Positions 33,960 through 49,312 are shown, numbered from the stretch's first letter. The stretch is 64,000 nt of DNA from Opisthorchis felineus (GCA_004794785.1 SJOL01004558.1:64750-128749); one strand, 5' to 3'. Notes: generated by a model from the sequence alone, not told the origin. Numbers and translations are program-made.

Positions 33960-35320
33960 TTAGATGTAGGTATCATGGTTGTACGTGGGCTGGGATACCG
34001 CCAGGGCGCCCATACCTAGACAGGAGGACGATTAGGGTCCTCCACCAAATCCTTTCGCTCAAAAGCCTAACCGCAAGGCAGCGGTGTTTGGCGGGAAATG
34101 CAAATGCATTACAATTTCTACGGGACAATTTGCCACATGTTCTAACCCCCAAACTGGGGGACCAGGAGACCAGACCTCTAACCATTGACCAACCTGGTAT
34201 GAGAGACTCTGTGAGTGTCGCGGGGACACCCGCCAGTATAGCTCAGTGGGTCGGTGAGGTGCGCAAACCATCACACTACGGTAAGGTCCAGTCTCTTCGT
34301 AAGGATAATAGGGAATGCTGAATATCCTTTGTATTTAGACGGCACAAACTTTTAACACAAGCGCACACATCGTGTCACCCAATCGAAACAAGCTGGGAAC
34401 CCATTTGAATCACGTGGCGATCAGCTACTGGTCGCTCAATTTGAAGCGCATCGATTACCCACAGGATTGTGCGGATAGCTCCCCAGGCCTCTGGGCCCCT
34501 TCCGATTCCCTGGCCTCCCTCGTCAAAGCGGTTTCGCTTCGTTCACCAATTTCGGTACTTGGCGAGTCCAGTCTGATTCGAGCACCCATTTGAGTCTCAG
34601 ATTTTCTGAGTCTGCCCACATGTGCATCCAGATGTCAGAACTTCTAGATCGAGGTACCCGGAAACCTAAGGAATCATAAAACGTTCCCTTCATGCGGTCA
34701 GAGCTGCACTCGTCTGGTGTGTAAGCAGACACGACAAATTTCCCACTCGTGAGATCCCTTCAGGGAAGTTGCCAGGCGAACAGCACAGAGGTGACAGTCA
34801 ATGAATATCCAGTCGAGCAAGGGTATTTCTGTCCAGTAGACCAAGGGGCTACTGACGCCAGCATATCATGCAGCAGCGCCATCTGAACCACCATAGATGC
34901 GCAGCGAGAAAAGAAGAGAGAGTGGTAAGAAAGATAGTTAAACCACTGTGCTTGTATTTTGAACACATAGATACTGACTAAGTATGACCCTGGCGAAACA
35001 CCTCGATTTGAACAGATGCATAAGGGCATTTCTTGACGTTGGATTCAAAATGTGCACCATCGGGGTAGGTTTGAACGATATCCAGATTTTGGAAGAGACT
35101 ACAACTCCATACCTCTAACGGAGTCCCCGAAATACCCTAAACCTATGTGTAAACAACCTATTTCACTCGCTCATACTGGTCCGGATCAATGAAGAAACAC
35201 CGCTTGTCTACCACTGTAAAATATCTCAGACCCTAGGCCGAGCAATATTACCAGATTTCTTTTAAAACTTCTGATTAACCTGCAGACCATACGCCATCAG
35301 GAGTCTCTGAACATGCACCA
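33960..35320. other. Intergenic, no gene supported
   Basis: A tRNA-like string (TATAGCTCAGTGGGTCGGTGA, near 34238-34258) occurs without a usable B box. No exon is supported. Confidence 0.4.
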
Positions 35321-35680
35321 AGCAACCGCCGGCAAACATTAGGCTAAGTCGAATGACATTCACATTATTTAGAGCAATAGCTCACATGACAAGGCCACGC
35401 GCTCACAATGATCACGATGATGCGGCCACTGAGGTGCCTTGTCAATTCGTAGAGGGAAAATCTACGTTACAGCCGTGACAACATTCGCCGTCCATAAAAC
35501 TATGCACCCAGGCATCCTATCGCACCCGTGAAGGCAAAATCTCATTCGTCTGAAAACCTTCCATTCGTGTGGGTTAGGAGTAGTTTTTCAAGCCCTAATA
35601 CCACTCGGCTGAGTCCGGAAATCAGCTTCAGTTCACAGAGAGCCAGACATTTGTTATAGTCAATCAAATGTGGCGCGTTG

Positions 35681-35706
35681 ATTGGCTGGAAATTTACCTT
35701 ATTTTT
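35681..35706 (+). promoter_or_regulatory. H4 promoter elements, copy 2
   Basis: Same elements as the first H4: ATTGG at 35681-35685 and TATTTTT at 35700-35706. Confidence 0.5.
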
Positions 35707-35773
35707 GGACGGCCCGTTCGCTATGTCCTGGTGTGTGCGAAGTGCGGTTGTCTCGTTGCGGTTTTGCCTGTAA

Positions 35774-36097
<324 letters not shown>

Positions 36098-36136
36098 TTC
36101 CGCTTCGGCCATTCCTTCCGCACGAGAACGCACAAC

Positions 36137-36152
36137 GGCCCTATTTAGGGCC
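36137..36152 (+). terminator. Histone mRNA 3' stem-loop (H4 copy 2)
   Basis: GGCCCTATTTAGGGCC followed by ACC and ACAATGTGA, as for the first H4. Confidence 0.93.
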
Positions 36153-36369
36153 ACCACAATGTGACTTTCGGTGTTCGTTTTCTCACTTACTGGGTAATCG
36201 GTATTTGAGTATCTTAGTACCGCAGCTTGGGGTTGGTAGGCTGAGGTCCACCCTGGTTACGACCCGCGTCTGTCTAGATCCCCTTGAGATTTCGGTCCCG
36301 TTTTGATCTGCGTCGTGCCTATGTCGACCTGGTTAGCGAATGGAAGTGGTTTACGGGCTTTCGTGACAC

Positions 36370-37435
36370 AACCGGTATTTGTGTACCTTGGTACATTAGC
36401 TTTGGTCGGTAGGCTGATGTGCTCCTCGGTTATGGTTGTGTTGTGCCGATTCCAGACGGCCCATTCAGTAGGGCTGTTGAGTTGGTTCCCCTAAGCGCGA
36501 GCTTCTATGATGTGCTGTCGTTAGAATGTGTCTGGTCGTGGTCCTTGTTCTTTTGGTTATTCGGAGTGCTGCCGATTGTCGGGGTCCCCTCGAATTTTAA
36601 GTTTGCATTTCGGTGTCGCACGCATTTGACAACGCTTTCAGTGATGGTGGCGGATCCGTGAACGGTTGACTGTGGGGACCGATGCGGAACTCATCTAGCA
36701 TAATTCGACTGCTTGCAAGGCTGTGTAAAGTACCTTCTGCTTCCCCTGGTTTTCTTACTGCAATGAATATGCGACCCACTAATCGGAGACGTAGCTCATC
36801 GAAGGTATGGTGTCCGTATATCGTGTGGATTAGATTACAACAAAATGTATCCACATTGGCACCCAAAGTTCTTTGAAACGGCAACTTGTGGTATGTGAGG
36901 TATGTGCGTCTACACTTCGGTGGGTTCTGATTTAAGCAACCAATCGGCTTCCTGGTTTTGTTTTCTGTAGCGAGTTTCGTGCTGTCTTTTAGCTACTGTG
37001 TTTAATCCTGATGGCTCAGTTCACGGACAGCTCGTCTGCCTCCACCCAGGATAGGCCGGTTTAGCACTGTTGCTTGACCACATTCCGTCGTCATTATGAG
37101 TGAGAACAGTTGATCACGGGATAATGAAGCCGTCACTGGTTTTCTCTTAACGCGGAACTTGGTGAAACCTCGCGTGTTACATTCATATATGCTCAACGAC
37201 GTCCCGAACCGTTCATTGCTCAGCAGTGGTGTGAATCTTTATCCAAGGGCGTCGGCACATCAAAACTCGCACGCCAGATGGCGCTCGCATAATTATTCCC
37301 CATCAAAAACCTTTGCATGCCTCTCCCTCCTGATACTCCCTTGCGTTGATAGTTGTTTTTCAGTTTTCGCACGCAGTGTGCAGTGATGTAGGCATAGGTA
37401 GAGCGGGTGCCGGAAACGGCACGTGCAACGACATA
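36370..37435. other. Intergenic, no gene supported
   Basis: No recognised domain, RNA gene or repeat was found. Confidence 0.4.
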
Positions 37436-37439
37436 ACAT

Positions 37440-37560
37440 ACGAATTGTAAGGTTGTTGGAAGCTGTTCAACAGCCTACGACCTTCGGACCCCTCAGTTAG
37501 GCGCAGCCTCCTGGTTGCTTTCAGTTCTACTTGAACATTAAATTGTAGGCAACTGGCGTT
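37440..37560 (-). repeat. Family A repeat remnant with destroyed hammerhead core
   Basis: The flanks GGTTGTTGGAAGCTGTTCAA and GTTAGGCGCAGCCTCC match the family A repeat, but CTGATGA reads CTGAGGG and stem II is lost. Confidence 0.5.
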
Positions 37561-37564
37561 AACC

Positions 37565-40065
37565 GAGCATCTAACTGATTGTTTAACACCAAAATAACTT
37601 TTATGGGTTGTGTACGATTTTGGCTGCGTCTTGAACACAACGTCGGTGAAATCTCGCCAGCTGAGCCTACCTGGTGAACCCCAAGATTGACCAAATAGGT
37701 AGTGGGTAGCCGAATTCTTTTCAGCCCCGCCTCAGTGCTCTGTATAGCTTTAACTTGGTGCTAGAATTGAACTTCTGTTACGATTGTTGCATATACCATG
37801 CAGAATAATGTCAAAAGCTAGGTGGCCGTGTGCGGGTGCCTCGGGCGCTCGTGTTTATTGCCAGTTATGAGGCGACTTTTCGCATGCAGTGTGAGAATCA
37901 ACCGTTTAGTGGTGGTTACAAAACTAAGCCAAAGAGGCTGTCAGTTATTTGCAACGGAGAGGCTCAGGTTTTATTGACTGGTTGATTTCTGTGCTTTCTC
38001 AATCCTTTATGCTGTATCGCTCTCTATTGCTTTTAGTTATGGTTTCATGCGTCCTCCTCTGTTCCACTCTCACACTCCGGACATTCTTCAGTGTTAAGCT
38101 TACAACGGTGCTGTAGTTGACCCTCCGTGACTATCGTTGTGCAAACCTAGGTGGATGGTGGAGTGCACTGCTAGCCATAATGTCTGTCCAGGGTTTTCCT
38201 TTTAAGTGTTGCGGATCACCAGATACCCCCTGCATACTTTGTGGGGTTCAGCTGTACACCGCTGAACTGAAAATTAGTGAACGCCATTTGGTCATAATGG
38301 TGACTTATGTAGTTCGCCGTCCAGCTCACTCCTCGGTCTTATTTCCTGGGATCGACACCAGTTACAAGGCGTTCGAGTGGGTGCACGCACGGCTCAGCAC
38401 AAGCTTTATATGGCATTTCCTATATTCCACGGGTGTTTATCGGCTTCCAACAATGTTTCAACCAGAAGATGTTAATGTTTTCGTCAGGCCAGTACATATA
38501 TAATGGTTAGAACAGAAATAAATAAGGATGAGTTACTAAATTAGAAAACGCGATAACATTGACGATTTAATTGTTAGCAAAATCAAGTCGCTCCTAATTG
38601 AATGCTCTGAGGTGGGCATTTTGACCGTTAACCGACTGGGTTAATCGATTCATACCAAATGAACATGCTCATACTAATCGATTTTGATGACAGTTCCAGA
38701 ATTCGCACACCAGTTTCGCTACTGTCATCAGTTCATGTCGTTGGATCGATAGTGACAGTCTCTTTGATACTCGACAGATGACGTGAAACGACTCCTGTCG
38801 GACTGACCACGTGATCTATGTCAGTTATATGTGGCGTGATCGGCCGGTTGGCTGAACCACTGGGTCTAGTGATGCTCTGACAAGAGAGGTGCTTACGTAT
38901 TCTCTTAGAAAGTTGTCTTGTGCGTCCCGCATATTCTGCTGAACAGCAGCAAAAGGACTAAGCAACCATATTTTGGGTGAGGACTAACATCTTGTCTTGT
39001 CTTGAGGTCAATTTGAGAAAAGGGTGATTGTAAACCAAAATGGCATATTTACAGCCGGAAACAAGAGCTATAGGGATTGAAACAAGTGGCGACTGCCTGT
39101 GTCAGCCAACAGATCACCTTTGTAGCGTGGACCCAAATAGATTGAATTCGTTGAACCGGTTGTGACAGACGGTAGGACAGGGCATTCAGGCATATTATTG
39201 GTATAAATATCTCTAGATGACCGTTATTTCTGGGCAAGTTGGCAGTATGCTTCAGCTCAAAGCCCAGTGTATCCGCAATGCAAACCCACCTCACTCGTAA
39301 CAGGCTAATCTGAAAGCGTATGTTAGCTTGACATTTGCGACCCGCAGCAACTCAGGATTCATCCATAACTCCCTTCCAGTACATGTTTATAAAATTTATG
39401 TGCCAGATAGAGAAAATCTCGGGTAAGTGCCCACAACCGATCATCTGGACCCATCCTGTATTGGGATGTTTGCCGACGTCGATCATGCCCCTCTATTGGA
39501 GACCAAATGAATTAGAAGATTATAAGATAACGTTCATGTTACCGGTTGTTAGCTTTTTACCGTGAAACTGCTACGAAAGTTGGACATGCTCCTCCGGAAT
39601 TCTGCGTAAGAACCAATCCCAGGTGATACTGAGTGCTATTTTCTGAGTAGTCATTTAGCCTTCACCAGGAAAAATGTGTTACTTTGTCGGTTGGATGAGG
39701 GATTACTCCGTAGAAGCTCAGGTCTATAGTGGAAGAGGTGTTTTGCAGTCTTGTTCCTACCCTTGTCTCAATACGGATCACAAGTATGTGGCCCTGCCTA
39801 CCGCCACCTTCCGAAGATGGATCAATGTGGGGTAGACATTTCCTTTCCTAGAAAGTGATGGGATTGTACACTACATTACCGTTAACGGGGATTCTTCAAT
39901 GGGTCGCCTTGTCTCGTAATCGAGGGTCTGGAATAAACGTACAAATGTGTCTGACACGAACAGATATGTCTTACCGCACACTGGGAATATAAAATAATCT
40001 GAGAATGAACTATGGAATGTACTTACCTAACAGCAGTGAACTTTGCTATGCTTGTGATCTGCACA
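37565..40065. other. Intergenic, no gene supported
   Basis: The longest frame (38117-38503 plus, 128 codons) has no recognised domain. No RNA gene was seen. Confidence 0.4.
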
Positions 40066-40711
40066 ACCCGAAAGCTCATCATCAACATCAGCTATAAGGA
40101 CGACGTACTTGCCGAACAGTGGTTATAGCTGCCAGAGAGTTTCATTCACCGATGATTTGGTGAAGTGGGGTAGGTGGCTGCGCATTGGAAGCGTGAGTTG
40201 ATATAACTAATACATAAATACATGTTTGTCAGTCGACCCTTTCATTGGAGAGATGGAGGAAGCTATGCATTGAAGGTAATAGATTGGATGAACGAGCGCA
40301 GCTGGGCCGTTTCTGACAAAGTTTCTAACCACTACTGTGTCCCCCCTCGCAGTCCCCATCTAGGAAGACGGCAATGACCAGTGCAACTGAGTTTGCTGGT
40401 AATGGTTTTCATACTTCGCTGCAAAGTCATTGTTTGAACTTCCCTTCACATGGTTGTGCCCTTCGAGGAAGTCGGTAGACTGACATACGGAGCACGTGTT
40501 CAGGCCAGTGCAACCTATGAAGTGTGATCAGTTCATCTATCATGAGCGAGTTATTTCTTCCGAAAACCATTCCAAGTACTTCAGGATAACCAATTCCGTG
40601 TTCCAACCAGACTCGGGCAATGCTCCGAAAAGATTGATGGTCATACACTGAAAGTCTTTTGATATCCTCAACGTGCAGTGGCCGGGTTTCTGAACAGAAG
40701 CAGTTTAACAA
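40066..40711 (-). mobile_element. LINE-A 3' end, decayed
   Basis: The minus strand encodes the LINE-A C-terminus: RPLHVEDIKRLSVYDHQSF, RSIARVW, LHRLHWPEHVLRM and YRLPRRA. A 3' untranslated region follows that matches 18160-18320 block for block (GATGATTTGG, GTAGGTGGCTGCG), with an ATCATCAACATC tail near 40078. Confidence 0.75.
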
Positions 40712-40789
40712 CGAACGTCATGCGCTTTTGTCTAATTTACACCATGATTTTTTATATTCTTTTGACATTCTCATTGCGGGTCGCCCACT

Positions 40790-41035
40790 ATTGACTCATA
40801 AGGTTATTGAAGGCTCTGTGGCAGCCCACGATCGGTTTCATCCTTCTTTTGGCTTAGCATGTAAACACCTAATGTTCCACTTGAACTCAAACTGGACGAA
40901 GTACATTTGCGACCTTGTGAGTAGCAATTCTTCAAGAAAATATGTTGCGATATCTCAAACGTCGTACCAACTGAGACACGAGATGCTCTTTGTGCAGCAC
41001 AATCAGTTGATGAGTAATATAAATGAGATATTCAG
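40790..41035. repeat. Family A repeats, two fragments in opposite orientation
   Basis: A minus-strand family A piece with a broken core (GCCAAAAGAAGGATGAAACC, 40836-40855, CTGATGA lost) is followed by a plus-strand piece (GCGATATCTCAAACGTCGTA, CTTTGTGCAGCACAATCAGT). This shows the family in inverted arrangement. Confidence 0.5.
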
Positions 41036-41044
41036 CTGAGGTTC

Positions 41045-44000
41045 TGGTGATTCTCAAATTGGCGTGGAATTCAGTGCACTTTGTGGGTCGCACACTCCTT
41101 CGTTTATATGGCTTTATTGTTTGGTCGAGCCTTATACAGGGACGTATACAATACAAAACCAGTTAATTCGGGAACATTCAAGTTGACTGTGTTTTTTTGA
41201 CGTCAAGGTCAATTCAAATGCGCAACCATAATGAAAAGATACCACAGGCATGTTTTATTTAGAGAAATCCACAGGAGATCCTCGTGGAGATTTTGCTGGC
41301 TGCCCGAAAATTGCACTAATCAACAATCCTGTATCGAATGGATGGACTTCTACGCTCTCACGGTCGTCTCACTGCGACGAATTCATTGTCCTCTTATTCA
41401 AGCCATCTGTCAATTTCCATACGGGCTAACAAGCACTGATTATGTGTACAGATAAGACATGACACCAGGATCAGTTTGTCCTCGCTGATAAGCCTACTCT
41501 GAGTGAATGCATCACGTTCCTATTTCACCCGTACAAAACCATACAAGACGTGAACCGCCCAATCTCAAACTGTTATCTGAACATGACTATCACAGTCGAA
41601 TTGGTCTCGGCTACATACATAGTTTAATACCAGGATGTCTGGGGAGAGACAGACTGGTTACTGTGTCAGTTAGTCATGGGTGCTCGGAAAGTTTTTTAGA
41701 CATTGGGAACATTCAGTGTTTGCTGAGGTTGAACAAATATATTCAATACGAAATTTGTTACATGAATCTGGTGGCTCACACGGTCAAGTGCCCATGAGTT
41801 TCTTTCTGTTATGTTTTTTTTGACAAACAATTCAAGTGTTTGAGTAAACCAGGCGACTGAGTGCAATAACGGATCCCAGAATCAGATGCAAGCTAACCCA
41901 ACTGCGTACCGATGATTTAACCTCGCGGGGTGACCATACATCTGCATGCTACTTTCCAAGCTTGGTGAACAGATCAAGAACCACCAGTCGTTCGGAAAAT
42001 TACCTTCTCATAATCCGAATGCGTTTCATCAAGAAATAAATGGAAGAGTTGGAAATTCACTCCGTGCGCTCGAGATCCGCCTGTTTGATGAGCGACAGCA
42101 TAATGGAAAGTCATACGGCCAAGTTGTTCAACCACCACTGGGACACTATTGCAATTTTCGGATACTAGCGTACTGAGAAATTCTTTCGTAGTGTAAGAGT
42201 GCAGGATTGCAAAATCCTTTATGAAGCAGTCTCTAGAGGTCAGCTCTCCAGAGTGAAACGCTACAGCTGTCTTGAACAGAGACTATGTTGTTCAAAATAC
42301 ACAAGAACTGATCTGTTCCTGTTGAGACGCTGTTAAGAGACGGTGCAACAGACGAATGGGATTTCGGTAAACGCTCTCGTTTGCATGCGAATTTTGTTTT
42401 GACAGGAGAATATCATGGGTTGTTGAAGCGTTTTCAGTTTACGAGTAGTGTATGGAAAACGGATGGGATATCCACCCTTCTAACTATTCGTTGGAAATGG
42501 GTGAACAATCGATGGCGTTGAGACAGTTGTGTCAGCTGATGACCGTCATTCCAATTAAATTCAATCAATATAAAATGACTCTTCGGCTAATTGTTCACAA
42601 TAGTCCTCTATACATGTGTATAACCATGTTCTACTTGGGGGAAAGCAGGAACAGATGTGAAAGCGAACAGTTTTGGCTGCATAAGATTTTCGTGCGGTTC
42701 AACCAGTGTTGCACTGAAAGGATAACTCACAGCGGATAAATACTTATCCGAATTTATTTTCGTCACAGCAAATGCTAATAACTTATTAAACTTTGGTACT
42801 TTAACTGGCCAGCGCTTATCAATTTCTGTAATCTTTGTGGAATGTGTAAGTGTAAGGCGACTGGTGCAGGGCTTTGATTTCAGATTCCAGTGCGTATGGA
42901 ATCACACGTTTTCAAGCACTTACGCTAAGCAATCCGAGCTATTCATACTTGTTCTGTGTACGGCATCCACATCGGAGTCAACCTCAGTCAGCTGAGTAAG
43001 AACCTGTATCCTACACTTCGGGGCACAATCAGATCTCCACATTGTTTACGCTATGTGACCAATGGGCGGATTACAGTGGTTCCCGTAAGCAGGTGGAGTG
43101 GTTATTCGAAACACCATGAAGGAATGGAGGTAACCTCAATGACAATTTGAAAGTGGTGACAAAGTTATGGAACCACCACCGAGTACAGTCCCATCGGAAG
43201 AGTTTTTAATAGGAACCCGGGGCATTTTAGTGCACAGCCCCTTCAAGCGGTCTCTGAGATTCCTCGTGAGGATTCGAATGACGTTATGCTGCGTGGGCGC
43301 TGCGCTTCCGCTTGACAGTAGCAAGGTTCGAGGTCACAGACCATCGCACGCTCGATTCGTTGTCCCCTCATTTATCTACGTGTCCTAGTTTGCAAGTCTG
43401 CAAGTCAGACACCTCAGTAGCCTCATGTTGTTTAACAGAAGCCGATTATCAACCAGATGATTGAAACAGAAGCCAATTACAACCGTTTCAGCACCTGAAC
43501 ATATGCACTCAGATCCTGAATAAACAGGATTTTGTCAGTTAGCTCAGTTAGCTGAAAATAAAGCGGCCGAAGGGGAGTTGCTTTTGGAGCCAGGGCGATA
43601 AGCTACAACAATCGTGGATAACGAGTGAAAATGCAGCGGGGTTAGACAACTTATGACCCAATGCCACACATTTCGAATTGTTTCGTATTTTAGCTGAAAT
43701 CAGCTATAATGCTCCTAAATATCCGACGATGAGACTAAACTGTCTACAGACCACACCGAAGTTTAATGTGATCGATTCTCATGTAGCAGCAGTCGATTAC
43801 GGCAGGTGATTGCTGCATGGGTCATCGTACCAACACGTAGGAAGAAGCACTGAGGCTGTGTGGGGTGTACGAGAATATCGAAATACTTATTATTGCCACT
43901 GACTGCAGTAAGGACGCACGGGGATCGGGGCGTCTCAACATTACAATTTAGTGGAGCTCATCCACACGAAGCTACAGAATTATCCAAAATGCAATCATAA

Positions 44001-44530
44001 TCTCGCGCTTGCTCAGAACACACGGGCCACGATAGCAGAATGCTGCTGCTGTGAAGGATAAGTTAAAAGTGCCGGTGAAAATGACATTCAACAACAGCAA
44101 GGCGCCTCAAGGTTTCGAGTTGAAATGCACCATAGCTTCCCAACATTTTCGTCGCGTCCATCGCCCTATTTTGGTCGATCTTACGTCGATCCCTGCGACG
44201 AACAACCAGGGAAGTCCCGGACTCTGCTTCGACTGAGACACATCCCCTGCTGACCGATTGACTTACTCACAGTGAGTTACGGCAGTGTGTGACCGGATGC
44301 CACGGGCCTACACAGGGCAGCGACAAAAAAAAACGAGTTTCGAGACGGATAGAAGCGGAAAGGCCTGTGCCCAAAACGACCTTAGGCCGAGATGTCACGC
44401 CACCCCAAGGTGGCCGTAATACGGCAACAGAAACGATGGTAAGAGCCGCTGCTCCTAAGACGCAGGTGCCGAACGGTCCGCACCAGGCACATTACCAACA
44501 TACACCGGCAATTCGCTTGACAATGTGTCA
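41045..44530. other. Long intergenic stretch, no gene supported
   Basis: Several plus-strand frames of 60-96 codons occur; none shows a domain. No RNA gene or known repeat was recognised. Confidence 0.4.
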
Positions 44531-44537
44531 CCCCGAG

Positions 44538-45113
<576 letters not shown>

Positions 45114-45152
45114 GAGTTTTCCTTTTGGGAGATCCACTGAGAACGATACCAA

Positions 45153-45168
45153 GGCCCTCTTTAGGGCC
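45153..45168 (+). terminator. Histone mRNA 3' stem-loop (H3)
   Basis: GGCCCTCTTTAGGGCC, followed by ACA and ACATTGTGA. Confidence 0.95.
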
Positions 45169-46621
45169 ACAACATTGTGATCCACTCGTTTTTCTTTGTC
45201 TTCTGGGGTGTGGCCTGTGTTGTCTGGGATATCTGCTTCCGGTGTTTTTTTGTGGTGTATCTTAGCCAGTAGTTCTCCTTCCCATAGGTGTGTGAGTGTC
45301 GTATGTCGGCATCGTGCGGGGTCTACTAACGGCTGTCGGATTCGGAGCCGCCTACATTTAACGAGGTGGCCTTGCCGATTGTCCGGTCCCGTCTTAATGA
45401 AGCGCGATGCTCGCCGTGCTGGCAAGTGTTCGACGCACGGTGTTGGGCGCCCGAGTCGTACGCGGTGGGTCGTCTGCATGCTGCCCAGGGTTTCCTTTAA
45501 GAGCGTTGCGAATTGCCGTTGACGCACAGTCTCAATATTCCGATCAATTCAAGTACGTGCCCTCGAACTACCGGCCTACCCGGTCCCAAATGAGCGTTGA
45601 CATGGTGGGTGTGGTAAATTGCCCTGCGGAACTTTTACCGGGAGTCCGGAACATGCCAGGAGTTTCAGATTCTAGATCAATGCGGGTTAACAGGGGCGAC
45701 ACTAACCCTGGAGGTGGTTGGGGACTGCTACTACTATCCAGTACCCGGAGACCTCTGAGTTTGTTCTTCGATGCGAACTATAACGTCTATAAACGTCCAT
45801 CCAAACGTTATGTAATGAGGCCGGAAACCGGAGGCGGGTCTTCAGAGCACGTCAGTCGTGCACCTACATGGAACGGGTCGGCTTAATCACAAGGGGTGAC
45901 TTCCAAATCGTTCGAGGTATTTTAGCGAGACAGCCTCACACCGAGTTGACTGCCTCGTGGTCCGGCGTAGGTGCCATTGAAATGAGCTGCTGCTAACCTG
46001 GGACTAATGCAATTGGACTTGACTACCAACTTTCCGACAACCATTCGAATAAACGCAGTTTACTGAGATTCCGTCCATCAGACCCACCTAAGTTGCTGTC
46101 GGTACGGCCTGGGAAACCGCTTGAGCATAAAATGCGTGAGGACCTTTTGGACGAAGCCAGCATGCATTTTTACCCGGGGCGGTTCCCCCATCCTATCGAG
46201 GCTGAGACGAGGGAGTGGAGTCCTGTCGCAGCACTTGTAATCTCGATGCGCTGCGGGCAGGTAAGCTCGTAGTATATCAAACAGGTTTTCACTTTATGAC
46301 GTCTTTCGTTTAACAGCTACCATCCATTTTGACATCTATTTCGAATGTTGGTAAGTACGCATGAGGGAGATTCGTTAGACTCACTGGTGGAAAAGCGATG
46401 TCCCATCGTGAAATACCAACTTTCAGTACATTTTAGACAGTAGCGGAAAAACCTCCGGCAATTCGAGCGCCTGGCCGATTACCTAAGGACCAAATGCATC
46501 AAATTACAGTAGTTTCGGTGATCTTGAATCTATTTGCCGGCATGTTCACGACCCCAACGCCCACTGCTGTTATGGTTTTAGCCCAGTCAGCCCGCTCCAT
46601 CTGGGTCACTGATTCAGTGAA

Positions 46622-47193
<572 letters not shown>

Positions 47194-47231
47194 AACCTGA
47201 TTTGCTGTTGGAAGGTGGAGAACGTGAAACC

Positions 47232-47247
47232 GGCCCTCTTTAGGGCC
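47232..47247 (+). terminator. Histone mRNA 3' stem-loop (H2A, 46816 gene)
   Basis: GGCCCTCTTTAGGGCC followed by AC and ACATTGTGA. Confidence 0.95.
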
Positions 47248-47249
47248 AC

Positions 47250-49040
47250 ACATTGTGATTACTTGCTATATTGTTTTGGTTTTTCTGGCTTGCGAGACGG
47301 GGGTTTGCTTTATCAATGGTGGGCGGTTAGATCTGTGTTGAACCTAATCAGGGATGTTTCGGCAACTGGCTCAACTCTGGGGCGCTCTCTTCTAGGGGTA
47401 CATTTCCGGTAGTGAGGCGTGGACGGGTGGACTCTTGTAGCAGTTGTGACCAGCGGTTTACTCACCGCAGATGGGGTCGAAGTGTGATGTAGGGTTCACT
47501 GTCCGTTTTTGAACGTGATTACACCATTAAATCTTTTGGTGTCCCTGCTGTGGAGCGTGGATTTGACGAGGATGCATGACGGGATACAGGGAGGAGGTCA
47601 GATGCTATCGGTAGGGTGGTCGGGGCTTGTGCGCGAGCACGGTCCCCGGGTTGTGCTGTGAACTCGTTCTCCTGTGGCAGTCGGTGCTGTCGGAGTACTT
47701 TTCATTGGGGGGATCGGGGTTCCACTTGCAGATGAACCCACGATTTCGGTTTCCCGTCAATCTATAGGTGAGACCCACGTCTAGTGCACAGTCCCGATGA
47801 TTTTTTCACTACGCAGTTTCCTAACTATGCTTCCAACTTCTCGGAAGCCCGCAGCTACTGATTTGCTCAGCCATACCTACGTAACATTCCGATCGTTGAT
47901 TGAGGCTGATATTTACGCCCTCCTATATGAGGGCTTACGTAGGGTAACCTGCGGTTTGCGGGAAGCAACTGAAACTAGCGATTACGCACCAGTTCTCAGG
48001 CAGAGCACGTGCCACCCACTGCCTGGAGGCGTTTCGTGTCCTTTCCTAACTCCCTATTCAACGTTCAAAAATTGAATTTGCACTGTCAATTCGGTCTTCA
48101 TGTATGAATACTAGCAAAATAACATAAAGGATCGTGTTCAAAATGGTCTCGTCCAGTTCTAATTTAGTTCTGAAGCAATTCAGTCATAGCTTCCGCGACC
48201 CTCTGGAACAGCTTGATGACTAGGATGAAAACCAGCTGCGTTTCTCAGTGTTTCATATCCACAGTGCAAGTTTTGATGAATACTGCTCGTTGAGGCCCAG
48301 AAGCCTGGGGAAAGTGGAGACGCTTCGTGTTTAGTAAAGCCATCCATTGGAGCTCCGAAACAGCTTGAATCATTTGATACTGGAGGTCGGCCAATTTTTT
48401 ACCTTTGATTTGGAAGCGTAATCAGATAGAGCAGGTGAACGCGATCCCATAACTGATTGAGACTAGTCAACAGTAGCCGAACGGGCACGTGGAAAATCGA
48501 CGGTGTCTGATAATGGTTGCTACAGCTTAGCATGTTGATTCTCGCGGGACAAACTGGGGCAACTCAATGTAAGTTCTCAAGGGTTGAGGATTATTGAATC
48601 TAGACAGCTTAATCTCGTAATGAAATCCGCTAAATTACTTTGGTAAATCAACAAACCGTGCTTGTTCGTGCCACTCACTCGCTATGAACTCGGTTGACTA
48701 ATTTGCCTTGTATGAGATCAAATTCTTTGTGTAAGCATCCTTCCACTAGACGCTACAATGGGTTTACAATAGTAGCTGATATTTTTCGGATGTGCGCTTA
48801 CTCCAGGGTCATTAGCACTGGCTACGGCTGTCAAGGATCAAATACCACATTTTTTAATCGATGTATTGATTTTCGACGGAACAAGTTTTGTTCACTTGTC
48901 AAATTGGAATTTTTGTGATGGACCCACACTACCCCGGAGAACATGAAATGGGTAAGCTTCAATGGAAGTCCTGCACTCATTTTCCAACCCATAGAAAATC
49001 ATTTACATACCGTTTAGTGGATGGAGATCACTCAGATATA
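47250..49040. other. Intergenic, no gene supported
   Basis: No domain, RNA gene or known repeat was recognised. Confidence 0.4.
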
Positions 49041-49044
49041 CTTC

Positions 49045-49312
49045 TGTAACTAACTGCTGTCCCCGTTGCAATGCCTTGGTGTCCGAAAAAGACTCGTAAA
49101 CAAAGAACACAACCTTACTGCGAACAAGCTAATGCAGAAGCTACAAGCGGCCTCGCGGTATTTAAAAGAGCACTCCTGACATTGTTCCAGGCTGTCTGAT
49201 CGGTGCTTGGTGAGCACCCATCATCATCAACCGTGCTTCGTGGGTTTTGGGTGTCTCAGTAGGTTTCGGGCATTCTGGGACTATTTTCAGGAATCTGACC
49301 TTTCTGACAGAT
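49045..49312 (-). mobile_element. Solo-LTR-like block, diverged copy
   Basis: Aligns with 55604-56016 but lacks about 140 bases. On the minus strand it begins near TGTCAGAAAGG, contains a TATA-like TTTAAATA (plus-strand TATTTAAA at 49159-49166) and ends near GTTACA. No internal LTR-retrotransposon genes are adjacent. Confidence 0.5.

Noticed and set aside
34230..34266. Possible tRNA gene (TATAGCTCAGTGGGTCGGTGA)
   Set aside because: Only an A-box-like string is present; no B box or acceptor stem pairing could be found.
42524..42560. CTGATGA in the context of a possible further hammerhead
   Set aside because: No GAAA follows at a suitable distance and no stem I can be paired. The same holds for the TCATCAG at 14870-14876 and the CTGATGA at 53970.
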